A stretch of 64,000 bases of DNA from Lithospermum erythrorhizon. Lineage: Eukaryota; Streptophyta; Magnoliopsida; Boraginales; Boraginaceae. Location: assembly GCA_019722365.1 (NCBI GenBank), contig JADFUC010000458.1, forward strand, positions 1 to 64,000, read 5' to 3'. Below the pieces are notes generated by a model. The model was not told the origin of the DNA, did no database searches, and was given only the letters and a program-made list of their open reading frames with translations. Below are positions 1 to 12,203 of the stretch, in pieces (positions within the stretch are counted from its first letter, which is position 1; the number at the start of each line of letters is the position of its first letter). The position numbers were made by a program, and so were the translations under genes.

Positions 1-2580
1 TATGATGTAACCGTAGAAGTTCCTCAACCAAGAACCGTTACATGCTCTAATAAGGGCATCAAATTGTATCTCCCATTATCCGACACTCACATCTTCGGTA
101 TCCCCTGCCATCGCAGGCTATGATATTCTTCCATATGAACTCCTCAATATCCTCCGCCGCGGTATCTTAACGCATAACCTCAACCCATTTGCTGAAATAG
201 TCCATCGCTACCAAAACGCCTTTATATTTGGTGGACGGTTTCATGAATTGCCCCAATGCCCCATATGGCAACTGGACAGGCAGCAGAAATTATCTCCGCT
301 ACAAAGCTGCTCAGACAATTTTCATTTTTGGCAGGAAATGCACCTTTCGACATACTCCATCATCATAGCAACATCAGCTCGGGTTATTTTAGCCAAGGCT
401 TTTCCCCCGAGCATGATGCGCATTAACTTCTGTGGGACTTCAAATAAAGTTCACGAATTTTATCTCCGGGGACACAATACACATGGGTCCTAAACAAGTA
501 GCTTAGATAATCCCATTCGAGCGAAACCAGAATCTTATTCCTGTAATTTTTTTGCCTCAACTTTGTCCTCAGTGTTGCCGGGTTGTATTAACTTGATTAC
601 GGGACTTCCACCTTCAATTACTCCCAATTAACCGGAGAATAAATATCTCGCTTCCTCGCAGGCGGTTTTCCCCTCGTGTTCTATGTGAACTCCCCTGCTG
701 AATATCTTCGTGAATAATGGTAGCCAACCGCAGAGGCGCATCGTCAAAGATGCCTATTTTCTTCTCGTGGGTGTGTATGCTCAAGATCATATAATTGAAC
801 TCTCATACCGTAGCATTAGCTGCGGATATTTTCGATTCTCGCTTTTTATCCCACAGCCAATCCTCCTCGATTGGCTTCTATGACTAACTGTCTCCTCGAA
901 TCCATGCTCCGCAGAATGCCAAACTTTTATTTGTGCGGTTCCTGTGGCATACTAAAGCTCATTCCGTCAGCCTCGATCAATATTTTAGGTTACTGACTCC
1001 ATTTACGCATAAAGTCCATTCCGCCTTCTGGGGAGCCAGCAGCACATACTCGCCTCGTGGGGGTCCTATCGTGGCATTTTATCAATACAAAGCCTTAGAG
1101 CTTCGAGCTTTGATTCCTGCCCTGGGAGAAAGTGTAATCAAACTCACTCAACTCCACGGCCCATTCCTCATTAATCTTTCCCGGCCACAAGGCGACTCGA
1201 GTAGTATCCCCTGTCTTATAGGTCGCCCATGACCACACAACAATGGACGGTTCTCAAAGTGTTTCTCTCAAATTGAGTCGACATTACTGTACAAACTTAA
1301 TTTATCAACGCAGGATAAGCTTTTTTAATAATGGCATATTTGCCACGTAATAAACGGGTTTTTGTATCTTCCTCCTGAGTGAGTATACTACTCACATCCC
1401 CTTTGTATAATGGCCACATAATCAAGTCTCTCTTCCTGTACAAAGTTAATATTCTCGTTGAGACCCTGCACGCTTGAGCGCTCCTTCAAAGGCTTTGGCA
1501 CACTCTTCATCCCAACAAAATCCTTTTGACGCTTCGCCTTACCTTCTTAAGAAAATGGAAAATTCCGATCCGTTGCATCGAGATATGAATTGCTGAAAAT
1601 ACGAGGAATCAAGCTAGTCTCTATACTCTCTATTTATGTGACTCGTGCCTCGTGATTCAGAAGACAACGTCAATTTTGTCAGATTTGACTCAATCCCCTT
1701 TCACTGATCATGTGCCACCACCGGTTCCTCTACGCATTGGAATCTATCAACATGTCATCTACATGTATCTCCATATTTCTCCTATCTCGATCCGAGAAGC
1801 ATGGAGCTCTACCATCCTTGAGAGCTTCGTATTTTTGCAGAACCCGAAGCGGCACTTTCCCACAAAGAAAGTCCATACTCTGGCCATGAACGTGGTTTTT
1901 CTTGATCATGCTTTGGATCGAAGGAGGCCTTTGTAAGCTTTATCTATTTAAATCAAAATTTTGTGCCTCGCATTTATCCAATAATCTCCCCGTGCACGTA
2001 ACGGGAAAAAGTCTGACAAGCTTTATTCGGGACAGGAAATTCAAAATATCCTCCATTTGCCATTTTTTTACCATTACCACGCTCGCAATCCATTCCAAAA
2101 TTGCAATCCTCTCGATTGCTCCGGCCTTATCAATTCATCTCACTCGAATGGCCGTGCTCTTTCTCCTCCAAAAGTTCCTCTTTTCTTCACGGCCCATGAC
2201 AAGGATTTACATGCAATTGGGTGCAAGTTCAATTTTTGACTTACCCCTGCATGTCTCTCGCGTCACGCAAATACCCCTTTGTAACTCCGAATAAGTTTTA
2301 TTAATTCATCGGGTTTTTTTCATGCACGAGTGCAATTTCAAAGTTTTTTCTCCTTGTATTCGAGGCAAAGAATGGACGTTACTTTCAGAGTATTTGCGGG
2401 ATCCGCTTGGCAACCGCTATCCATTACTTTTCCTCTTTAAGAAAGTATTTGTAAGAATTTCAATCAGCAGCTCTATTTTTCTCTCGCTCTTTGTTTTAGC
2501 TCGCTGCAAAAGTGGTCGCTAAGTGCCGACGGGACATCGATTATGAATGACGGTGGAACAAACGTGATATCCACATTATG
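1..2580 (-). mobile_element. Ty3/gypsy pol fragment (RT, RNase H, integrase), degenerate
   Basis: Reading the minus strand from about 2.0 kb down to 1, pol domains appear in Ty3/gypsy order across several frames. The reverse transcriptase active-site block reads as HVDDMLIDS near 1.75 kb. The RT-to-RNase H segment near 1.3-1.56 kb includes WDEECAKAF followed by PVYYVA. A KWAVELSEF-like RNase H end and a second RNase H-like block lie near 0.86-1.2 kb. The integrase core near 60-230 reads GVLVAMDYFSKWVEV, then EDIEEFIWKNII and a VSDNG block. RT before RNase H before integrase separates it from Ty1/copia. The wording of the motifs suggests the Tat/Athila (OTA) side of the superfamily, by inference. 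Every domain is frameshifted, so no intact polyprotein exists. The element runs off the left edge and is interrupted on its 5' side by a copia element. A protease-like ORF at 9.8-10.1 kb on the same strand may be its continuation. Confidence 0.72.
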
Positions 2581-2640
2581 GCTATTTTTACCGGTACTCG
2601 CACGCCGGTTTTCGGCGACGGATACGAAAGATCTAAATCA

Positions 2641-3317
2641 TGGAAAATGAATGCAAAATTTAGTAAAGCCGAAATGTGCCATATCGGGAAGACAGATGGA
2701 ACACGGTCCACTTTATATAGTTGGGTCATTTTAGTCACGAGTAAACGTGTCTTCACGGTAATACTAAAGCTTCCACGCGAGCGCACGCGAGCAGTCCCAG
2801 CGTGAAAACTCTACGCCGGGACGTAATATAAAACATTAGTCCGGAAAGCGGGCCAAATTGGGGTCTCTGGGAGGTCTTCCCTTGAACTCGAAGCCTACGT
2901 ATCGCATCCTATTATATGCTAATTATATTTTGCACCCCAAAAGTCAGACTTTTGGTTTTCTTCCTGCTTTGAGCATGTCAAGATTCAGCTGGCCGTTACA
3001 CCATTAATCATCAAGCAGAAAGCGTTTCGGCTTATCATTGGAGCAATCCTATCCTCGAATCATCAAGAAACAACTAAGCTTTTACAAACACAAACAAATA
3101 ATTTTCTTTTTGGTGATACTCTTGCTCTCTCATTCACGAACAACTGTAAGGCGCCACGTTCTATCCGGGAAATCCAGTTGTTTCCCTAAAAACCAAGCAC
3201 ACGGGAGTGAGCAACTTGCCATGAACGTTTCACGTTTCGCTTTATGCTTTCTGGCTTTGTTTGATTTCTAGCCAAAGTTCTCTGCTATTCTTCCGTGTTC
3301 AACGTAAACTTCCTACA
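2641..3317 (+). repeat. 5' LTR of the copia element at 2.6-8.7 kb
   Basis: This stretch matches 7949-8692 along its length. Shared blocks include the opening GAAA(A)TGAATGCAAAATTTAGTA, the central ATTATATTTTGCACCCCAAAAG, and the closing TTCTTCCGTGTTCAACGT followed by CTTCCTACA. It is about 70 bp shorter than its partner through scattered indels. The outer edge is set by homology and is accurate to a few bases. Confidence 0.75.
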
Positions 3318-3361
3318 AATTTTAAACCGATTCGACATTTAACCTTTAGCAGAACTTCGAG

Positions 3362-4360
3362 ATGGCTTCCACAAATGCCGGTAATCGCCTGTTGGATGTT
3401 CCAAACGTTTACCTTAACGCCGCTACGACCGACGCATCATTGTTGTTACCGACACGTTCATTACCTACGGGCAATGGAAATATTTTGACGGACAGATCTA
3501 TTCCTGTGGAAGTTCCGCCTCAACTGGTGCAACTTCGACTACTCCAAGTAATGCACCGCTTTGCCTCCGCAGCTACTGCTGATTCATGATTACGCCTCAA
3601 TCCGGTGCTGCTTTACGCTTCTCGGGTAACTCAGTGCTGGCGAACAGACGATGTTCTACTCGACAACTCAGCCTTTGTCAAGGTTTCGACAGCGAAGCTC
3701 CCGTGGCTTCCGCTGGGAATCAAATCCTCAAGTTGTTATCGCTGGCCGATTCATGGAAACATCAATTATTTATGTTTAAACTATATCCCAAATGGATCGG
3801 AAATACGGATTATTTCATATCACACTCTCATACCAAGAAAGCAAGTGGACGCTTTTATATAAATACAGTAACTCAAGATGCCGAGTCGTGTTAAGCTCAT
3901 TGTCAGAAATTTCGATTTCAGCATTTTGATTTGGTAAATCGATGTACCAAGTCCAAGAACTCAAGGAATGCTAGGAATTCATGTCGGTGGAACGGTCATG
4001 AAGCGAAAGCTTTCAAGTGGCTATCATTGAAAAACTACCCCGTTGGAAAGACTTCAAAACTACTCAAACATAAGCGAAAGGAAATGCATCATGAGGTAGT
4101 CTTACGCTCGGATCGAGGAAGACAATAGGAAGGAAACATAAAGAACGATTCAAAGCTATCATTGGATAAGAAAGCTAATGCCATGAGCATGGCTCCGGAT
4201 CCATCTTTTCAAAGGGAAGCAGAAAAGACTACAAACCAAAGGCTAGAGGGATCAACTTCAAGAAGAAATTTGAAGGGAAATGTTTCAACTGCGGGATAAA
4301 GGCGGTCAGCCATAATGAGTGTCGATCTCAAGAAGAAGAAAAGATCCATGACGCTTAAAT
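3362..4360 (+). pseudogene. copia gag with zinc knuckle
   Basis: The likely start is the ATG at 3362 (MASTNAGNRLLDVPNVYL), 45 bp after the LTR; that frame runs to a stop at 3587. Gag-like sequence continues in other frames. Near 4,040-4,130 there is a block resembling the gag segment KNYLKHKRKEM. At about 4,255-4,330 comes a lysine-rich stretch and a nucleocapsid zinc knuckle, NFKKKFEGKCFNCG followed by SHNEC. The spacing from first to last cysteine equals that of a CCHC knuckle. The histidine, however, is two residues later than the family pattern C-x2-C-x4-H-x4-C, so the knuckle is damaged or misread. The product would be the capsid/nucleocapsid protein of the element. Confidence 0.65.
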
Positions 4361-4837
4361 ACGGTTAATAAAGCCGACTGCGCCGCACGTCCGACATCAA
4401 CTTGCTTGCTATGGCTTCAAGGAACTCGCGGGTTCAAAACCCAAGGGAACGGTGGATTGATATCGGTAAGCACAGTACATCTGCTCGGGCGAAGGAGTTT
4501 TTCTACAAACTTCGCCACTACCACCGGAGAAAAGATGTATACGGGGAATTCTTAGACTTCTACAATTGAAGGGCGTAGCATTGCGCCAAGATGACATTAG
4601 GAAAGAAAGCGACTCAATCATGTGTTGTATGCGTAAGTCCGCAAGAATCTCATCTTGATCGCTACTTAGCAAACACGGGTTTCATGGTTATAGAAGCTTA
4701 GATAAGCTTACTCTCACCAAGGCGCAAGAACGCTATAGCAAAGTGCTATCTCCTCACGGTCTCTTTTTAAACTTAATGTAATGACCGCTTTCAAAACATG
4801 AATAAATGGCGCTACTGGCTATTTGATTGAAGTCTCA

Positions 4838-7095
4838 AGCATATATGGCATGCTAGATTAGGACATGTTAATTTCATTTGTTTACGAAAACTTGTTAAAT
4901 CAAAGATTCCTAAATTCCCCAATTTGATCCCTAAATTAAAAAATGTGAAACTTCAAGGCTGGCTAAGCAACGAGACCGGCTGCTCGAGGTCAAGTTTTCG
5001 AGAAATAATAAACCTCTATCTAATTCATACTGACGGTGTGATATGAAGTTCAACACCATCAAGAGGTGGAAATTGTTATTTTATAACATTTGTCGATTTA
5101 TAACACAAAAACATTTATATGTGGTGTATTCTTTTGAAAGGTAAAGATGAAGTGAATACAAAAGTTTCACTTTACAAAAGACGGTTAGAGAATCAACTTG
5201 ATAAGAAAATTACAGATACGTATGATGGTGGTGAATATGTTGCACCATTTGGCCGGCCGCGTTCCCAACATGTATAATATATGAAGTTACAAGACCCATC
5301 TCCGCAATCAAACCCGGTAGCGTAAAGAAAGAATAGAACTTAAAGACGATGAATTCTCTATTGATAAGTTCAGATTGCCACCACAAATGGGGAAGCAATT
5401 TATCGCCTAATTACTTGTTCAATAGAGTACCAAACACAAGTGAAACGCCTCTATGAATTATTTAGGTTTTAAACCTAATTCCATAATCATTCGGCCTGGG
5501 GTCATTTCATGTCATGTTCCATTACCAAAGCAAATGAAAGTATAGTGATCTAAGACAAGAGACTCAATCTTCATTGGATATGCACACAACAAGAATGATA
5601 TAGGTTCCTAGCATAAATCTGAAAATCCAAGAGCTAATAAAAACACTATACTGAGTCTGTAAACATTTTTCAGAATGTTTTTCCTTTGAGATCGGTAGCA
5701 AGAACCTCTCTAGAGTACCTGCTATGAGCATTTGACCAAAGAGGATGATAATGTCGATGTAGCCGAAGAGACTATAAACGAAGATAGTCCAAGTGAGGAA
5801 ACCGAAGTTTGAACTCGATTTAAGTAAGTGGTAAAGAAATGGCAAGCTCCTTCGGTTTGAGACTTTATGACTTATACGGCACAGTTCGAACCTCGAACTT
5901 ACCACAAAGTAGTATCTTCAAGAGAAGCCCTTTATGGAAAGAGGGCACCAGCCAGATTGATTCAATCTTCAAAATCACACTGGGAATTAGTGGATCTTCC
6001 GCCTCAAAGCAGCCTCTTAAGTCAAAATGGATCTTTAAGAAGAAGACGAGACTGGCCGAAACAATTGATAAGCGTTACAGCGTAGGCTACCATCCGTGTG
6101 GTAATCGACAAAGCGAGGACTAGGACTATTTTGATACTTACTCACCAACACTGTAATTACATCCATAATGCGTGATATTGGCAATTCCTCGCCATGCGAA
6201 TGAGGTACAACGTGATGGACGCTAAAACGCATTTCTAAATGGAGATTTAGATGAAGAAATCTATATGGAACAACCTGAAGGATTTAAAGTTCCAGGAAAG
6301 GAGGCTAAAGTATGTAGACTTATAAAATCCTTGTATGGCTTAAAACAAGCACCAAAGCAATGGCATGAGAAATTTGATGTAACTGGTTACACAGCTTTGG
6401 CAAGAAGTAGGCCATGATAAGCTGCTGCTTTACGCGAAGACCACAAGACATGGATATGTCATAATATGCCTCTATGTCGCATGTGACATGCTTCATTATC
6501 GGGAGCAATCACAAAATGATACAATATACTAAAGACATAAAGCTGAATGATAAATTTGACATGAACGATACGACACGCTTAACGCCATTTTGGGGGTAAA
6601 AAATCATTGTGAATCAACAAGTGAAATAGTCTTTGCTGTAATCACTATGTCACACGATACTAAGAATTCAAGAAAGGCATTTAAGAAATGTCAAAACTCC
6701 GATGGACATAAGTCAAGACCTAACAAGGAATAAAGAAGAAAGTGTGTCACAACCGAGTACGCTTCAAAATAATGTAGCCTCACGTATCTAATGAAATTGC
6801 ACTGCCTCGAGCAGTTTTTGCCTGCGAGCAAGCTGGAGTAGATATACTAGTAATCCTAATGTGATCATCGAAGCTTCACAATACGAGTACTTAGATATTT
6901 GAGATATACTAGATTATGGGTCGCATTATACAAGATATCCGCCGTCCTCAAGCGATACAGCGACGCCAATCGATATTATCCGATACGAAGAGTCGAAATC
7001 AATGCTGGATATTATGTCTTCACTTTAGCGCACTGCCTCGAAGTCCTCACAAAGAAATCAGAATCACGATCCACTATGAATTTTAATTTATAGCA
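4838..7095 (+). pseudogene. copia pol: pre-integrase, integrase, RT, RNase H
   Basis: In order: GAG-pre-integrase near 4,838-4,905 (WHARLGHVNF, then LRKLVKSKIP); integrase remnants near 4,960-5,200 (LIHTD, ITFVD, LLKGKDEV); RVT_2 reverse transcriptase near 6,235-6,385 ([16 protein letters not shown], then [15 protein letters not shown]). The catalytic block near 6,450-6,490 reads ICLYVACDML where family members have LYVDDM, so the first catalytic aspartate appears lost. The RNase H entry near 6,935-7,030 reads LKRYSDANRYY and INAGYYVFTLA. Many frameshifts separate these pieces. The segment 5,400-6,200 is low in recognisable motifs. RT activity from this copy is unlikely. Confidence 0.72.
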
Positions 7096-7948
7096 TCGAC
7101 AAACGTGGTAAAAGAGGCGTAATGGTTACGCCCTATTTCGAGGACATTCCTCAATCGGGTTAAAAGCGCCGCCAATTTGCATATCATGATAAATAATCAA
7201 GAATCGACGCACAAAGTCATACGTATAACGGTAAATCACAACACATACGCCAGACATAATACCATTGTGTAATTAATCTCAACCGAGTTAGTCACTATCG
7301 ATTATACAAGATCACATAACATCATGGATCCAAGCAACCAGTTTAAATAGAGAACTAGCTGAAATATCAAAGGAACGATCGCTCTCATCGTATAATATGG
7401 TTATGAAGCGAAACCTCAACCTAGTCAGATCAGATCCTGTGAACTAGGTTCGTCGGGATAAACTTTAATCAGAATATAGTTAAATCAATGCTGGGGGTTT
7501 AACCCTTCACCCATTCCTGATTTAGCACAGCTGATACCCATAGAATGTGATGAGTTTTGGCTTCTTAATGACTCTCTTGAAGGATCAAAGGATCGCATGG
7601 AAGAGTATCGCTGGTTACTTTATATGATGTAGAAGTCACCTATGCGAAATGGGCGGTAGGTCGCTAGATCTAGAAACGCAGGCGCATTTAGAAATCTCAT
7701 TGTGAACTGCAAGAAAGGTCTATGGCTAAACCGGACACACTCAAATAGAACCGAGAAGAGTATCGTCAATACATGTGTGTAGTATGTCGTTGTACTCCAA
7801 AGAAAAGAATGGTTCATGGTCGTACACAAGTGGAAGCGTTCAAGTGGTCTCGTGCCTCTACCTATCCTATGTCATTGTCGTTAGGCTATCACCAAACTAA
7901 AACAAATGTGTGGTCAAAACTTTTCTTTTAATTTTGATTCATGGGGAT

Positions 7949-8692
7949 TGTTGGAAACGAATGCAAAAATTTAGTAGTGAAATGTACCATATCGGGAAGA
8001 TGATGAAACATGGTCCACTTTATATACTGTCATTTTGGGCCACGAAAGTAAACGTGTCTTCTCGCTTGGCATCGTTTAAAGCCTAATGGCTTACGCAGCA
8101 AGTCCTAGTAAAACTCTATGCCGGATAATATAAAAAACATTAGTCCAGGGGCCTGGGGGCCTCGGGGGGTCTTGGGAGTTCTCCTTTTGAACTCGAAGTT
8201 TACAGATTGCACTCTATTATACGCTTAATTATATTTTGCACCCCAAAAGTCGTGAGACTTTGGTTTTCCGTTGAGTTATGTTGCATCTAAGTGGGTCACA
8301 TACCATTAATCATCGGCAGAGTTAAGGCGGTTATCAAGGTTGGGGAGCAAAATGTAATGACCGATCACCTCTACTCTATTGAAGTTCGAGCAACTTCATC
8401 CTCAAATCACTTAAAGAAACAACTAAGTTTCTGCAAACACAAACAAACAATTTTCTTTGGTGATACTTTGCTCTCTCATTGCTTAAACACGCTTTTGAGT
8501 GCTTCTGTCGTTGTCGCCTGTAAACCATTGTATCCCTGGGAACCGCCAGTTCTCAAAAAAAAGTCCTACACCTGTGGAGCAAATTTGTTTAAGGAAATTT
8601 TGTTCGCATAAGCCTCGTCGATGTTTAGCTTTTTGATTTTCTAGCCAAAGTTCTCTCGTTATTCTTCCGTGTTCAACGTGAAACTTCCTACA
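7949..8692 (+). repeat. 3' LTR of the copia element at 2.6-8.7 kb
   Basis: Homologous to 2641-3317. It begins TGTTGGAAACGAATGC just after a CATGGGGAT purine-rich stretch, a plausible remnant of the polypurine tract. It ends CTTCCTACA. Divergence from the 5' LTR is high by eye, which fits an old insertion or poor base quality. Confidence 0.75.
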
Positions 8693-9830
8693 TCTTCAAT
8701 ATCTCAGGAAAATTAATTTGTAGTTCATTTTAAAGCCAAGATCAGATGTATCCATTCAAGTGGATGTTTTCTACTTTCGCCAAGAGTAGATTTATAGGGA
8801 ATTGGCAGCTTTTTTGAAGCAAATGAACAAATGTTATTTTCCTTTTTCTTTTTAATTTAGCGAAAGTATAACAATGTAATATTAGTTAAATAGCATTTAT
8901 AATTCAGGCAATAAATTATTTATAAAGAATTAAGAGTAAAATTATTTGTGGAACCTTAGCTTCAAAGTCGAGCTTACTTTATAAAGAATTCTTTTATGTT
9001 AATCGTTTCAGTCAACAGTCAAAGATCACGGACAAGTCATTGGGTAAGTTCATTGGTCAAATTCGTGGATTGATTTTGTTGAAATAATTAATACAATAAT
9101 ACTTGGGAAATGGATTTTGAAGATCGATCAGAGTTAATGACTCGGGTCTTCTGGGAATTGGAATATATGTTAAGTATGCAAATAAGAAGTGCGACGGTAA
9201 GAAATATCTAATTACTTCAACTAAGCCGAGCTAAGCACTCCTCAGAAAGTTCCTCGTAGCCTCGGTTCTCGGCTCATTGGCTGCATTGACTTGGCTCCAA
9301 GACTAATCAAGCGAAATTGGGCTGATATGGCTCGACTCATTTGTAGGCTCGATACGGGTGCTTAAGGTGTTTAAAATATCACGCTTGTAGTTCGGGGTCA
9401 GCGAAGCATGAACTTTTGGGAGGCGATGGTGAAATTAATCTAATGTCCTTTGTAAGGACTATTTACACATATGATCCATCATTTATAATCCACCGAAAAT
9501 TTATCCTTCTGGTTTTCAGTCATGGTTCGTTATAAACGAGACAACCCTCGAAGTTCCTCAAAGGAGCTCCTTTCTTCAGCTCTCATTCTCATGGCGAAGC
9601 TATCTGTATTTCCTCAAAGTCAGTGGTTTAAGGATCATGGTGGTCATGTTTCTTTTTGTTCCTTTTTGACAGTAAGCCTTTTAGTGGGAAAGTTGAATAT
9701 ACTGATAACATACTCCTAGCCATTTTCTAGTCTCCTATCTCTCCCACTCCTCCCGTGGTAGGAAACTTCATCTTTAAATGTAAGGGAGAAATAATGGCTC
9801 TGGAAGGCCAGGATTATAGGACGTCCATGA
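8693..9830. other. Unassigned AT-rich stretch with a GCTCGG-rich MITE-like patch
   Basis: I see no coding domain here. It lies between the copia 3' LTR and a gypsy protease-like ORF, so it may be degraded gypsy DNA. At about 9,225-9,365 there is a patch of GAGC/GGCTC words (AAGCCGAGCTAAGC, CTCGGCTCATTGG). It resembles similar patches at 33.6-33.9 and 53.4-53.8 kb and is probably a relic of the same short hAT-like MITE family. Confidence 0.35.
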
Positions 9831-10079
9831 TCACGTTGTAGGAGGGTCGGTTATAATAATTGCCATCAAGGAGACTTGAATGTCAAGTCCCTGGGGTTTC
9901 GTTATGGTTGCATCCAACTCTGCCACCATGGTAAACGGAATGTCCCATGAAAACCGCCAGCGGTGTTTGTCCGCTTTAATAGATTTCTGTGGAAGCCCCA
10001 ATCGATCGAGGGCCCCAGTGTAGAGTATAACCACAGAGAATGTTTCAACTCTATAGTGCCCATTCAAATAATCAGGCAA
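9831..10079 (-). pseudogene. Possible Ty3/gypsy protease segment
   Basis: An 82-codon open frame on the minus strand contains GALDRLGLPQKSIKADKH followed by SWDIPFTMVAELDAT. In Ty3/gypsy aspartic proteases of plants, the region after the active site reads roughly as a LGLP..SI.P segment followed by a TMV-type beta strand. The match is weak and the catalytic D-S/T-G itself is not visible. Its strand and its position upstream of the minus-strand RT at 1.7-1.95 kb fit one gypsy element split by the copia insertion. Confidence 0.35.
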
Positions 10080-12203
10080 ATTCTCCTGTATATTGCTGGA
10101 TCATGTCCAGACACCTTGCTTTTTTTAATGATTTACTTAAAACATCGATTTACTATCTAACATATTTTCTTATGATTTATTTCATAGGCATGTTAGAAAG
10201 GTAAGCCATTGGGATTTATAAAGTCAATATCGATAACAAACAAGGTTAATAAAGATCAAGGCAAGTATCAAGACAACGATGAAACAATGAGCATTTGTTA
10301 ACAATGCCAAAAAGACGCATTATGGCGACATAAAGAAGAAAACGTAAATCCATACAAAGCTTCAGCGAAGAATGACGACGGGCAATAAGACTGAGCATGC
10401 AAGAAGACTCGATCACATTTTAAGAAAGTTTAATTAAAGTAAGAAGAGTTAACGAAGAATCAAGATCGAAAGAAATGAGTATCGACGCAAGCCAAATATT
10501 AGGTAAAAAGTTATGGTTTGAATCTTACTTTACTTTCCTTTCTTCATCTTGATTGAAGTTCTCATTTGGTAGATATTTTTCAAATCATTTTCGACAAAAA
10601 GAACTTAACCGTTTCAATGTTTTTAAGTATCTTTGTCAAAAGAAAATGTTTTGAAAATCTTAATTTTTATAAAACTGTGATTTTATATCATTTTATGAAA
10701 GGGTTTTAAAAGAGTTTAAACCTTTTGAATCGGCCAAAAATGGAGCATTATAAATCTACCGGGAAATGAATTTCTAAAATCTCAAGTGGTCCATCATTGT
10801 GGCTCACGGAGGTCTCGACAGAAATGAAGGCAAGTTCATCAGCTCTCGATTGAGCACTAATGGCGTTAAAACTCCCCGCTTTTTACCCAGGCTTGAACTC
10901 TATTTTCATCCCTATAAATCCCAACTCTTCCTCTAATCAATCCAAACCATTACTTATTTCTCATCTTTTAAACACTCAAATCTCTCAAACACACGAATAG
11001 CACTGTGATTATTATTAAAGAGAGTTTGGTTTGTGCCCAAACTTTAAAATGAGAAACGGGAAACAAAAGAGTATCTGCTGTGCTCACTTAAATACTCAAA
11101 AGTTCAAGAGTCAGCCGTCTTATTCGCTCAACAACAATCTAAATTAAGCTTCAATGTTATATCTACTCAACAATGCAAGGAGTTATAAATTATGCTTAAA
11201 TTTTAATTCTATCTAATCCATTATGGATTATCACGTATTAAAGAGTAAAACTTTTCTTGAGAAAAGGTTAGCACAAGGTCTCGAGCAGGAGGTTTTCTTA
11301 CTTGGAAGTCAACCTCCGATATTCTAAAGATAAATGTTCTAAAATAGCGTAGCCTAGAGCTGCTATTCAAGGTCGTGGATATCTCTCAACGCCGGTGGTA
11401 TTCCGAGGTCGCCGAGGAGATTCTCAAACGTATGCCTAGAGGCTGAAAGCAGTGTTGTTCCCAGGTATTTTATAAATGCAGACGATATATATCGATGAGT
11501 TGCTTATACGCCATGGTTATTTGATAATATACAAGCATTTTTCCAAATCCCAGCGAGGTTAAGTGGTCGAGTACTGTGCTTTTAAGCTCGTTAAACACGT
11601 GTCGTTTGCATTCTCTATCCTCAACTCTTTTAAATTATTGTTGATATTATATTTATGATAGAAATGGAAGGATTTTGATTATATGCTAGTTTACGCGCTT
11701 AATCGAATATGTCGGCATATAATTGAATTTACTTGGAGGTATCGGGTGACAAGTTTAATGCATTTGCATCAATATCCTATGATTTCGTAATTCATTATTC
11801 ATGATTAGATAGTTTGATTTCGACCAATGAACTTATTAAGTTATTCCGTACTTCCATCAAATCATATTAAACTTCATATCGTCGTCTTAAACTCACCTGT
11901 ATATCTTTCAGATAAATCGCGATATCTTTTAAATAGATCATAGATCGAACATCAATAGTCGTTAACGACTTAATCATATTACGCATGAAATGTTTAATGT
12001 TAATATCGATCAACATGAAGTTTGATGTTTCTTGCACATACCTATCAAGTAGATCAAGCTTTATTTGTTTTATCTTTTATCTAGCATTCATACGAGGCTA
12101 TTATTTTGAAGCATATTTCATTTGTTTACAAACATAAAGTCAGACGTGAACATGTACAAAGTTTTATAGCGAAAACTACAACGACCTTATTCACCCTCTC
12201 TAA
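10080..12203. other. Non-coding; possible LTR or leader with TATA box
   Basis: No protein domain is visible. Around 10,905-11,000 the plus strand shows CCCTATAAATCCC followed by a pyrimidine-rich, CA-rich leader (CTCAAATCTCTCAAACACACG). This is typical of the TATA and R/U5 part of plant LTRs, or of a promoter. I found no partner copy in the window, so the assignment as an LTR is inference. The rest is AT-rich. Confidence 0.25.

Larger units (their letters stand above)
2641..8692 (+). mobile_element. Full-length Ty1/copia retrotransposon, degenerate
   Basis: Two direct long repeats (2641-3317 and 7949-8692) flank a region with copia-order domains on the plus strand: gag with a zinc knuckle, GAG-pre-integrase, integrase, reverse transcriptase and RNase H. 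Integrase before RT defines the copia superfamily. The repeats end in the same CTTCCTACA block and begin TGG/TGTTGG. The element sits between two pieces of a minus-strand Ty3/gypsy element, which suggests a nested insertion. I could not find a clear 5-bp target duplication or a canonical primer binding site, so the termini have decayed or been misread. The element cannot make an intact polyprotein as written. Confidence 0.78.
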
